Source: Porphyromonadaceae bacterium
Lineage (GTDB): Bacteria; Bacteroidota; Bacteroidia; Bacteroidales; Paludibacteraceae
DNA: 7,399 nt
Direction of reading: 5' to 3'
Assembly (NCBI GenBank): GCA_905372605.1
Contig: CAJPPQ010000058.1
Coordinates: 1 to 7,399, forward strand
The notes beneath the pieces were generated by a model. The model searched no databases and had not been told where the DNA came from. It was given only the letters and a program-made list of their open reading frames with translations. This document shows, one piece after another, positions 1-6,194 of this stretch (position 1 is the stretch's first letter; each line of letters begins with the position of its first letter). The translations under genes were made by a program, and so were the position numbers.

Positions 1-52
1 AGCCCTCATTCTTGGCTGTCTCTTGACACTGATAACAAAACATTTTATCCAT
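1..52 (-). CDS. hcp: Hydroxylamine reductase / hybrid cluster protein Hcp, N-terminal fragment
   Basis: Only the first 17 codons lie in the window; the gene runs off the left edge on the minus strand. The visible residues read MDKMFCYQCQETAKNEG, and the next codon begins with T, which would suit the expected Cys. This is the hallmark start of hybrid cluster proteins, in which CxxC plus two further Cys bind the N-terminal Fe-S cluster. The short spacing after CYQC resembles the [4Fe-4S] type of strict anaerobes rather than the longer-spaced E. coli type. Hcp is a cytoplasmic enzyme of nitrosative stress, described as a hydroxylamine reductase and more recently as an NO reductase. The start is taken as ATG at 52; ATG at 43 is the alternative and would give MFCYQC directly. 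The divergent Crp/Fnr regulator and the palindrome between the two genes support the call. The identification rests on a very short peptide, but the motif is distinctive. Confidence 0.85.
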   Translation of the reverse strand, partial: MDKMFCYQCQETAKNEG

Positions 53-100
53 ATCGTATATCGTATTTTTAGTAATAATCTTACGGAATTTTTCGGAGTG

Positions 101-108
101 TAAAGTTA
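101..108 (-). promoter_or_regulatory. hcp: Probable -7 promoter element of hcp
   Basis: Read on the minus strand this is TAACTTTA, one mismatch from the Bacteroidetes -7 consensus TAnnTTTG. It would give a leader of roughly 40 bases before the hcp ATG. No TTTG or TTG occurs at the expected -33 distance; that place is taken by the palindrome at 130-145. A weak promoter without a -33 box is what one expects if an activator is needed. The assignment is by pattern only. Confidence 0.4.
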
Positions 109-129
109 CCTCTGCTATAGCGACACCAC

Positions 130-145
130 TGTAACCATAGTTACA
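130..145. promoter_or_regulatory. Palindromic Crp/Fnr-type operator between hcp and its regulator
   Basis: The site reads TGTAAC-CATA-GTTACA, a perfect 6+4+6 inverted repeat of 16 bases. Its size matches Crp/Fnr dimer sites such as TGTGA-N6-TCACA. It lies in the 148-base divergent control region, about 21 bases from the proposed -7 box of hcp and 16 bases from that of the regulator, so it covers the -33 position of both promoters. If transcription starts 5-8 bases past each -7 box, the centre is near -42 to -45 for hcp and near -37 to -40 for the regulator. That would suit class II activation of hcp and autoregulation of the regulator. The palindrome is seen directly; its ligand and effect are inferred. 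Confidence 0.75.
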
Positions 146-161
146 AACGGATATTTTTTTG

Positions 162-169
162 TACCTTTG
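162..169 (+). promoter_or_regulatory. -7 promoter element of the Crp/Fnr regulator gene
   Basis: TACCTTTG matches the Bacteroidetes -7 consensus TAnnTTTG at every fixed position. It lies 31 bases before the ATG at 201, giving a leader of about 25 bases. The -33 position has no TTTG and is instead overlapped by the palindrome at 130-145, suggesting control by a Crp/Fnr protein, probably this gene's own product. Confidence 0.65.
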
Positions 170-200
170 AACCGTTTTTCTTAATACCTCTATTATCGCT

Positions 201-872
201 ATGACAACAAATAAGCAAAAACTTACAGCCTGCCCGCTATTCTTAGGAATGACATTGGACGAAATAGAGCAGATAATCGAACGTACTATCGTCGAAAAAA
301 GGCAATACGAGAAAGGTGCTATCATCGCCGAGCAAGGCAGAGATATCGACTATTTATACCTACTTGTCGAAGGCACTATAACCACCGAGATGCTTACTGC
401 CGACGGCAATATCATCAATATCGATATTCGCGACGCTGTCTTGCCATTGGCTATAGCCTTTATTTACGAGGCTGTACCGAGGTTTCCCGTTGCCGTAATA
501 GCTATAAAACCCTCAGAAATATACCTGCTTGCCAAAGACAAGTTTCTCCAAGAGATGACCAACAACAATGTGTTGTTTAAAAACTATCTTCGTATGTCGG
601 CAGGGATAACATCGTTCCTATCGGCAAAAGTAGCAATGATGTCGACACGCAGCCTCAAATCTAAGGTAGCTCTCTACATACTCGACAATACCACGTCGGA
701 GAATCCGTCTTTCGTACCGAAGCACAATCAGACGCAGCTTGCCGAACACTTGGGAGTACAGCGTCCGTCGTTGGCTCGCACCTTGGGGCAACTCGTAAAC
801 GAAGGAGCCATTGCCACAAGTGGCCATAAAATCACTGTTGTCGACAGGAAAAAACTTGAGGTTATCGTCTGA
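201..872 (+). CDS. hcpR: Crp/Fnr family transcriptional regulator, HcpR-like
   Basis: A 223-residue protein of normal Crp/Fnr length. Residues about 10-125 form the cNMP-binding-type beta-roll sensor domain (for example KGAIIAEQG and YLYLLVEGTI at 38-60), followed by a dimerisation helix at about 118-145 and a Crp-type winged helix-turn-helix at about 177-210. The recognition helix lies around GVQRPSLARTLGQL (185-198). The sensor domain lacks the GEL...R-(S/T)-A phosphate-binding cassette of cAMP-responsive CRP, and only one Cys (C11) is present, so neither cAMP binding nor an FNR-type Fe-S cluster is likely. Known biology: in Porphyromonas gingivalis the Crp/Fnr protein HcpR, reported to bind heme, controls hcp in response to nitrite/NO. 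Here the gene faces hcp across a perfect palindrome, which makes HcpR the best reading; the sensed signal is inferred. The ATG at 201 suits the -7 box at 162-169. Family assignment is firm, the HcpR name fairly so. Confidence 0.88.
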   Translation: MTTNKQKLTACPLFLGMTLDEIEQIIERTIVEKRQYEKGAIIAEQGRDIDYLYLLVEGTITTEMLTADGNIINIDIRDAVLPLAIAFIYEAVPRFPVAVIAIKPSEIYLLAKDKFLQEMTNNNVLFKNYLRMSAGITSFLSAKVAMMSTRSLKSKVALYILDNTTSENPSFVPKHNQTQLAEHLGVQRPSLARTLGQLVNEGAIATSGHKITVVDRKKLEVIV

Positions 873-880
873 GAGCGCGA

Positions 881-1645
881 TTACTTTTTTCCGCCCTTGT
901 GGTTTCTATGCACGAAATCTTCTATGGCGAGTGTTATCGACGAAAATTGCGGGTTAGGCACCTCGATATCGACCCTGAAACCGGCCTCTTTGAGCGATTG
1001 TGCTGCGGCAGCTCCCAGACATCCGAAATACTTATCGGGACCCTGCTCGAAGTTAGGAAAGCTGTTGATAAACGACTGCACCCCGAACGGCGAAAAAAAG
1101 ATGACCATATCGTAGTCAAACTTTTCATTCTTACCGAAATCGTTGCTTACAGTGCGATACATATAGGCTTTCGTATAGTTCAGCTTCGATTTCGAGAGTA
1201 ACTTCTCGAGCTCTTCGTTACCGTTTTCGGGTAAGACGATAAGAAACTTTTCGCTCGAATTTTTTTCAAGCATAGCAAACAAATCGGCTATCCGACCTGT
1301 GGTAGCCGAGAAAATCTTCCTTTTTCGAAACTTGATATACTTCTGTATGTAATATGCAAACGACTCGGTAAGGCAGAAATATTTCATCTCGGGCACTATC
1401 TTCATTTTTCCCTCCTTGGCAAGGCGGAAAAAATGGTCTACCCCCGTACGAGCCACGAACACAATGGCGCTATAATCGGGTATATTGATTTTTTGCTTGC
1501 TAAATTCGTTTATCGAGTACCCTTCCACTTTTATAAACGGGCGAAACACTACTTTAAGGTCGTGTTTCTCCGCAATATCGAAGTATGGCGATTTCGTTCC
1601 TTCCGGTTGCGGCTGCGATACGAGTATACTTTTTATTTTCGGCAC
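881..1645 (-). CDS. hemD: Uroporphyrinogen-III synthase (HemD family)
   Basis: A 254-residue cytoplasmic protein. HemD cyclises and inverts ring D of hydroxymethylbilane to give uroporphyrinogen III, the branch point to heme, siroheme and corrinoids. The sequence follows the Bacteroidales form closely: the N-terminal KSILVSQPQP strand, SPYFDIAEKHDLKV (about 19-32), VVFRPFIKVEG (32-42), the central VFVARTGVDHFF segment, KYFCLTESFAYYIQKY, and the second-domain segments MYRTVSNDF and FDYDMVIFFSPFGVQSF before LGAAAAQSLKEAGFRVD. As usual for HemD, conservation is in the fold rather than in catalytic residues. The start is GTG at 1645: no ATG occurs between the preceding stop (1673-1675) and this point, and relatives begin at the same place. 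It is the last gene of the hflX run, 27 bases after the DUF4271 gene, and its stop faces that of the regulator across 8 bases. Confidence 0.9.
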   Translation of the reverse strand: MPKIKSILVSQPQPEGTKSPYFDIAEKHDLKVVFRPFIKVEGYSINEFSKQKINIPDYSAIVFVARTGVDHFFRLAKEGKMKIVPEMKYFCLTESFAYYIQKYIKFRKRKIFSATTGRIADLFAMLEKNSSEKFLIVLPENGNEELEKLLSKSKLNYTKAYMYRTVSNDFGKNEKFDYDMVIFFSPFGVQSFINSFPNFEQGPDKYFGCLGAAAAQSLKEAGFRVDIEVPNPQFSSITLAIEDFVHRNHKGGKK

Positions 1646-1672
1646 TTTGGGTACTTTACTCTTTTTAGTGGG

Positions 1673-2362
1673 TTAAACAATTATAGTCGAAAGGTATTTT
1701 ATCAATACTAAAATAGGCAAAATTTCGAGCGTGCAAAGGTACAAAAAAAATCGGTACAAAGCACTTGCCTCGAAAGAAAAAAGTTGAAATGCTCCTGCTA
1801 TAATCTTAATTATGAAGTGTATTACAAGCAGAATACCTAAGACGTATAAAACGTACCGACCTCCAAAAGGTATATAAAGACTTACGAAAGAGACAAAAAA
1901 AAGCATTACTCCCAAATCGATAAAAGAGATAGTAAAAAACTTCGCATAGTCAGCTATATTATCTCTATTCATCGAGAATGTGTATTGTATTATCCAAAGT
2001 GTTATTACATTGAGAAATATATAGATAGCGATTACAGCTATCATTCTTGCCGCTATATCTAATATTGTCAAGTAATTTACAGTGGTATCGGAGATAAAAA
2101 TATTGTCGTCGGACGTATTGATTACTAATATTGAAAAAATTGCAACGCCGATAACTCCCACAAGCAGAGTGATAAAAGTATGAAGCGAGCCATTGTTGCC
2201 TGTCTCTTTATACTTGAGAGCAAATACACGCGATATATATTTGGCAAAACCGATATTGGATACCATAAAATTGATAGCCAACAAAAGAAAGCCCAATAGA
2301 TATAAGGCAGTAATAAACGGATCTTTAGCGAGAGTTATACTCTTAGGCAGTGCTTCCAACAT
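1673..2362 (-). CDS. DUF4271 integral membrane protein
   Basis: A 229-residue, strongly hydrophobic protein with about six membrane spans (roughly residues 15-35, 62-82, 106-127, 143-163, 169-190 and 203-226), so it should sit in the inner membrane. The C-terminal RFFLYLCTLEILPILVLIKYL segment is the signature of DUF4271 proteins, a family confined largely to Bacteroidetes and usually found beside hemD, as here. No catalytic motif is visible and the function is unknown. Its ATG is 2 bases after the LOG gene stop, suggesting translational coupling. It shares its reading frame with hemD downstream: a single TAA and nine sense codons separate them. A link to tetrapyrrole metabolism is suggested only by the neighbour. 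Confidence 0.85.
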   Translation of the reverse strand: MLEALPKSITLAKDPFITALYLLGFLLLAINFMVSNIGFAKYISRVFALKYKETGNNGSLHTFITLLVGVIGVAIFSILVINTSDDNIFISDTTVNYLTILDIAARMIAVIAIYIFLNVITLWIIQYTFSMNRDNIADYAKFFTISFIDLGVMLFFVSFVSLYIPFGGRYVLYVLGILLVIHFIIKIIAGAFQLFSFEASALYRFFLYLCTLEILPILVLIKYLSTIIV

Positions 2363-2364
2363 AA

Positions 2365-2940
2365 CTATTTACAAGCCTCTGTGTGAGGCGAATTATTTTT
2401 AAGCCTTTCTATTATCTGTGGTAGGTATTCGACCGATTCTATCGCCTGCCACATATTTCTTTGGCTGTGTGGCAAGAAGTTTTCCGACGATATTTTGTCG
2501 AGCATTCGCAGCAGGTCGTCGTAGAAACCGCCGGTATTGACTATTACTATCGGACTGGCAGATTTTTTGAACTGTATCGTTACCAGAGTGTCGAATAGCT
2601 CGTCGAGAGTACCGATGCCGCCAGCTAATACGATGAATATATCGGCATTATGGCGGAGTATAGCTTTGCGTTCTGCCATTGTCTCCACCACTATTATCTT
2701 CGACAGACCTTCGTAGAGCCAACCGAAGTCTATCATAAACTGCGGAATAATGCCTATGCAACTGCCGCCGTTGCCTATCACACTTTTTTCGAGGGCATAC
2801 ATCAGCCCGTTGTTGCCGCCTCCGGTATAGCACTCCACACCGTGACGAGCAAGTATCTGACCGCACTTGACTGCTTCTTCGAAATATTTTTCGTCTATCG
2901 TATCGCTCGACGAACAGTATATGCTTGCTTTTATTGGCAT
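2365..2940 (-). CDS. LOG family (TIGR00730) nucleoside 5'-monophosphate phosphoribohydrolase
   Basis: A 191-residue Rossmann-fold protein of usual family length. LOG proteins split a nucleoside 5'-monophosphate into base and ribose 5-phosphate; plant and some bacterial members act on cytokinin nucleotides, others on AMP or similar. Visible motifs are the N-terminal strand ASIYCSSSD, the phosphate-binding GGGNNGLM (40-47), the ETMAERKAIL helix with the conserved Arg (R91), and AGGIGTLDE (106-114) with the catalytic Glu (E114). The usual PGGxGTxxE motif has Ala in place of Pro (A106). In bacteria without plant hosts the likely job is nucleotide salvage or clean-up of modified nucleotides; the substrate cannot be told from the sequence. 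The ATG at 2940 is 19 bases after the OstA-like gene, and the stop is 2 bases before DUF4271. Confidence 0.88.
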   Translation of the reverse strand: MPIKASIYCSSSDTIDEKYFEEAVKCGQILARHGVECYTGGGNNGLMYALEKSVIGNGGSCIGIIPQFMIDFGWLYEGLSKIIVVETMAERKAILRHNADIFIVLAGGIGTLDELFDTLVTIQFKKSASPIVIVNTGGFYDDLLRMLDKISSENFLPHSQRNMWQAIESVEYLPQIIERLKNNSPHTEACK

Positions 2941-2959
2941 AATGACAATGAATATAGTT

Positions 2960-4921
2960 TTATCGTTTCTTCCTTTTGTTGCTCTTTTTCTTGGTCTTTT
3001 TTACCGACAGTTCGCCCATATCGGGATTATCGAAGCCCGAAGGGCGTACCTTAGTGGTCGACGTAGTGGCCTGCGTCGTATCATCGCTGTCTTTTTTGCC
3101 TTTTTTATCTCGCTTCTTGTCTTTAGATACGATAGAATCTTTGGTTTTTCGAAAAATATCTCTCTTCGAACTAGGACGTAGCTTTATACGCCAAGAATAG
3201 TTTGCCAGATAAATCTTACTTGTATCGATTTTGTCTATGGGGTCTACGACACCAGTAGGTTTGGGCTTCACTACTATACGGTCGAGGCTGTTTTTTTTAG
3301 TTATATATATATTCATCAAAGAACTCTCGGTAGAAGCCATTCCTATCAGAGTACTATCTTTGCTATCGACTACAAAATATATGCTTTGCGCATTGCCGAG
3401 CACGTCTATACGTCGCAACGAATCGTTACGCACAACAGCCACTATCTGTTTGCCCGACAACTGATTGAAGTACTTTTTTTCTACCGAATCGGTAACGAAA
3501 GCTTTACCTGTGGCTACGATATGGTCTACCTTCTCGTTTTTCTGAAAAACCTTTATCGTATCGCCCGATATTTGTCGGTAGTCTGCCCATAAGACAGGTG
3601 TGTTCATAAGTACAAGTATCGAGTCTCTGGTATCGAAATTCATTGAGTCACAGACACCTTGCATATTGCTACGATAAAAACGCACGTTGTGATATCCGTC
3701 GAAAACATTGTATACGCTATCTTTGAACGTTCGCAGAGAGTCTATGGTATCGATTTCAACTCTTTTGGCAAACGTACGTATCGTATCGGCGTGCAAAAAC
3801 AGCGTGTCTTTGGAGGAATACTCGACCATAACGGCAGAATCGGTCACAACACCACGTTGCCCCTTTTCTATATAGTAGCCATAATTGCCGTTTAGCGACA
3901 CTTTGTTTTTAGTATCGATAAGATGAACATTTCCAAAGCATTCGCCTTTACCGTTTTTTTTATCGTAAAAAATAGTATCGCCCTCCAAACGCTTGCCGTC
4001 TTGGTGCACTATATATGAGTTCAAAAGTAGTTTCGACTGTTCGTTTTGTGTATTGTACCAGCCATATTCGGAGTATATGGTAGTTTTCTTTTCGTACACG
4101 ATATTGGTCGGACCTATTATGTGAACTATCTTAGACTTGGTATTGTATCTGAGAGTATCGGAATTCATTATGAATCTATTGTTTACGAGCTGCACTTTGT
4201 TGCGAAAGATAGCGATATTGTCCGACGGATAGTAGTGTCCGGTCTGGCTCGACAATACATTGAGCGAATCTTGAATGACACCTCCGTCGAAGTAATAGCC
4301 CACATTTTTTACTCTGTCGTAATTGAGCGAATCTGTCCTTAGAGTCGCCGTGAGATTGTCCATCAATACGTTGTATCGGAGTCGGGCTAGTTTGGTATTA
4401 CCGCTGTAATATAGCTCGTCGGCATAGACGAAGAGAGTGTCGCCTTGCCTGATAAGCACATTTCCATAGGCATCGAACGAATTGCTCTTCTCGTAGAAAT
4501 AGGCACTGTCGCAGTATAGAAATACTCCATCGTGAGAGAATGTAACATTACCCACAAGTACTTGAGCATCTGCATTCAACTCTTGATTGTAGCTCCAACT
4601 GTCGGCATTTTCGATATTAATATAAGAGACATTCTTGGTAGGTTTACTCGTACTCTTGCGGGTATCGGTCGGGCGGTCCAAAGGCTGTCGGTTGGGTGTG
4701 GATGTGTTTTTTTGTGCGTTTTTCTTGCTTTGTGGTGGCAGCCTCAATGTTGTTTCTTGCCTAAGAGGAGCAGGCTCAGGCACCTGCTTTACCGGCTGAG
4801 CTATCGATATATTTGCCGTAAGCAACGATACGATTATCGTGAGAAATAATCTTATCGGCTTCGTATGGCACGGATTCGAAAATCTATTGCGTATATCGAT
4901 GTAATACAGGCACAAAGGCAT
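2960..4921 (-). CDS. OstA-like protein, LptA-type LPS transport periplasmic component
   Basis: A protein of 653 residues if started at ATG 4921, which lies 1 base after the hflX stop (TAATATG); an ATG at 4948 would give 662 residues but overlap hflX. Residues about 23-40 are a signal-peptide core ending ISIA-Q. A Pro/Thr/Lys-rich linker (about 42-97) follows, then a long run of LptA/OstA beta-jellyroll repeats from about residue 98, with recurring patterns such as GNVTFSHDGVFLYCDSAYFY and YGNVLIRQGDTLFVYADELYY. The conserved late segment YLANYSWRIKLRPSS precedes a strongly basic tail of about 70 residues rich in Lys, ending KKKSNKRKKR. LptA-type proteins bridge the periplasm and carry lipopolysaccharide from the LptBFGC complex to LptD. 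Bacteroidetes proteins of this type are much longer than E. coli LptA (about 185 residues), so more bridge repeats or a partly different task are possible. Role in LPS export is inferred from the family. Confidence 0.87.
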   Translation of the reverse strand: MPLCLYYIDIRNRFSNPCHTKPIRLFLTIIVSLLTANISIAQPVKQVPEPAPLRQETTLRLPPQSKKNAQKNTSTPNRQPLDRPTDTRKSTSKPTKNVSYINIENADSWSYNQELNADAQVLVGNVTFSHDGVFLYCDSAYFYEKSNSFDAYGNVLIRQGDTLFVYADELYYSGNTKLARLRYNVLMDNLTATLRTDSLNYDRVKNVGYYFDGGVIQDSLNVLSSQTGHYYPSDNIAIFRNKVQLVNNRFIMNSDTLRYNTKSKIVHIIGPTNIVYEKKTTIYSEYGWYNTQNEQSKLLLNSYIVHQDGKRLEGDTIFYDKKNGKGECFGNVHLIDTKNKVSLNGNYGYYIEKGQRGVVTDSAVMVEYSSKDTLFLHADTIRTFAKRVEIDTIDSLRTFKDSVYNVFDGYHNVRFYRSNMQGVCDSMNFDTRDSILVLMNTPVLWADYRQISGDTIKVFQKNEKVDHIVATGKAFVTDSVEKKYFNQLSGKQIVAVVRNDSLRRIDVLGNAQSIYFVVDSKDSTLIGMASTESSLMNIYITKKNSLDRIVVKPKPTGVVDPIDKIDTSKIYLANYSWRIKLRPSSKRDIFRKTKDSIVSKDKKRDKKGKKDSDDTTQATTSTTKVRPSGFDNPDMGELSVKKTKKKSNKRKKR

Positions 4922-4922
4922 A

Positions 4923-6110
4923 TTATTGTAGATCGTCGTATTTGTCAAAAATGAAGTTGCTATAAGGATATTTTTGCGAATAGACCTCTTTGACTTTACT
5001 GTAAAGTATTAGTTTAAAATTATCTATATTTGTTTTTTCCTTTGCCGAAATAAATAGGCAATTGCCCGAAAGCCTTGCCATATATGTCTTTTCGAGTTCG
5101 TCGAGAGATATATTTTCTGCCGAACGCTCAGAGAGATCAGCTTCGTCTTTTTCGACAAAAGAGTAGTTGTCTATCTTATTGAAAAGCACTAATGTAGGCT
5201 TTTCGTCCTTTACTATCGACTTAATAGTCTCGTTTACAACCGTATACTGCTCCTCGAAGTTAGGATGCGAGATATCGCACACGTGTACAAGTATGTCGGC
5301 TTCGTCGAGTTCGTCAAGTGTCGACTTGAACGATTCTATAAGGTGATGAGGCAGTTTGCGGATAAAGCCGACAGTATCAGATAGCAAAAACGGCAGATTG
5401 TCGACAATGACTTTACGCACAGTGGTGTCGAGTGTGGCAAATAGTTTGTTTTCGGCAAAAACATTCGCTTTCGATATCAAATTCATAATGGTCGACTTAC
5501 CTGCATTCGTGTAACCCACAAGAGCTACACGCACCATATTTTCGCGATTTTTGCGTTGTATGGATTTCTGTTGGTCTATTTTGCGAAGTTTCTCTTTTAG
5601 AAGCGATATCTTTGATAGCAATATTCGTCTGTCGGTCTCTATCTGTGTTTCGCCGGGTCCTCTCATACCGATACCTCCGCGCTGACGCTCGAGGTGAGTC
5701 CAAAGTCGCGTAAGGCGAGGCAACATATATTGACACTGAGCCAATTCCACTTGTGTCTTGGCGTGGGCTGTCTGTGCTCTCTGTGCAAAGATATCGAGAA
5801 TAAGATTCGTACGGTCGAGTACCTTTACTTTCAGCTCGTTTTCGATGTTACGAAGCTGGAGCGGCGAGAGTTCGTCGTCGAAAATAACCAGACCTACATC
5901 TTCGTTTTCTGCTATATATTGCTTTATCTGAGCGAGTTTGCCTTCGCCCACAAATGTACGCGGATTGGGATACGGCAGATGTTGTAGAAAACGCCGCAAT
6001 GGTACGGCTCCTGCCGTTTCACTTAGAAAAGCAAGCTCTTGCAAATATTCTTTTGCTTTATTTTCCGGTTGTTGGGGGGTGATGATACCTACCAATAAGG
6101 CTTTTTCCAT
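4923..6110 (-). CDS. hflX: GTPase HflX, ribosome-splitting/rescue factor
   Basis: A 395-residue cytoplasmic GTPase. The N-terminal HflX domain (about 1-185) holds RTFVGEGKLAQI (51-62), VIFDDELSPLQLRNIE (75-90), the DRTNLILDIFAQRAQTAHAK helix region (99-118) and the glycine-rich linker RGGIGMRGPGETQIETDRR. The G domain shows G1 GYTNAGKST (199-207), the switch region ATLDTTVRK (225-233), G3 DTVGF (245-249), G4 NKID (311-314) and G5 SAKE (355-358), all intact. HflX binds the 50S subunit and splits stalled or idle 70S ribosomes, notably after heat or antibiotic stress. The ATG at 6110 follows a clear promoter at 6138-6169 with a leader of about 20 bases. It heads the minus-strand run that continues into the OstA-like gene after 1 base. 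The identification is secure. Confidence 0.96.
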   Translation of the reverse strand: MEKALLVGIITPQQPENKAKEYLQELAFLSETAGAVPLRRFLQHLPYPNPRTFVGEGKLAQIKQYIAENEDVGLVIFDDELSPLQLRNIENELKVKVLDRTNLILDIFAQRAQTAHAKTQVELAQCQYMLPRLTRLWTHLERQRGGIGMRGPGETQIETDRRILLSKISLLKEKLRKIDQQKSIQRKNRENMVRVALVGYTNAGKSTIMNLISKANVFAENKLFATLDTTVRKVIVDNLPFLLSDTVGFIRKLPHHLIESFKSTLDELDEADILVHVCDISHPNFEEQYTVVNETIKSIVKDEKPTLVLFNKIDNYSFVEKDEADLSERSAENISLDELEKTYMARLSGNCLFISAKEKTNIDNFKLILYSKVKEVYSQKYPYSNFIFDKYDDLQ

Positions 6111-6137
6111 TTATAGTCGATAAAAAAAATGACTCCG

Positions 6138-6169
6138 CAAAGGTACTAAACTCTTACATATTGAACAAA
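6138..6169 (-). promoter_or_regulatory. hflX: Bacteroidetes-type promoter of the hflX operon
   Basis: On the minus strand, TTTG (6169-6166) is followed after 20 bases by TACCTTTG (6145-6138). This fits the -33 TTTG / -7 TAnnTTTG consensus and its usual 19-21-base spacing. Transcription would begin about 20 bases before the hflX ATG. It lies in the only sizeable gap on this strand (6111-6194), so it probably drives the five genes down to hemD. Confidence 0.75.
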
Positions 6170-6194
6170 CTGCGAGTATCGAAGGCTATACACT

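Noticed and set aside
873..880. Bidirectional terminator between the regulator and hemD
   Set aside because: The two stops are only 8 bases apart and no inverted repeat with flanking A/T runs is visible around them.
899..1201. Open frames opposite hemD and other genes (for example 899-1201, 2650-3054, 4532-4849 on the plus strand)
   Set aside because: They lie antisense to genes with clear family motifs, show no recognisable domains and have no promoter; they are shadow frames.
1734..1741. TACCTTTG on the minus strand inside DUF4271 as a promoter for hemD
   Set aside because: It matches the -7 consensus, but the nearest TTTG is only 15 bases upstream instead of about 20, and the bases encode the conserved Tyr-Leu-Cys of the DUF4271 signature, so the match is explained by coding. 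An internal promoter is possible but unsupported.
4922..4948. Upstream ATG at 4948 as the start of the OstA-like gene
   Set aside because: It would overlap the end of hflX by 26 bases and add nine residues ahead of an already long signal peptide. ATG at 4921, one base after the hflX stop, is the simpler start.
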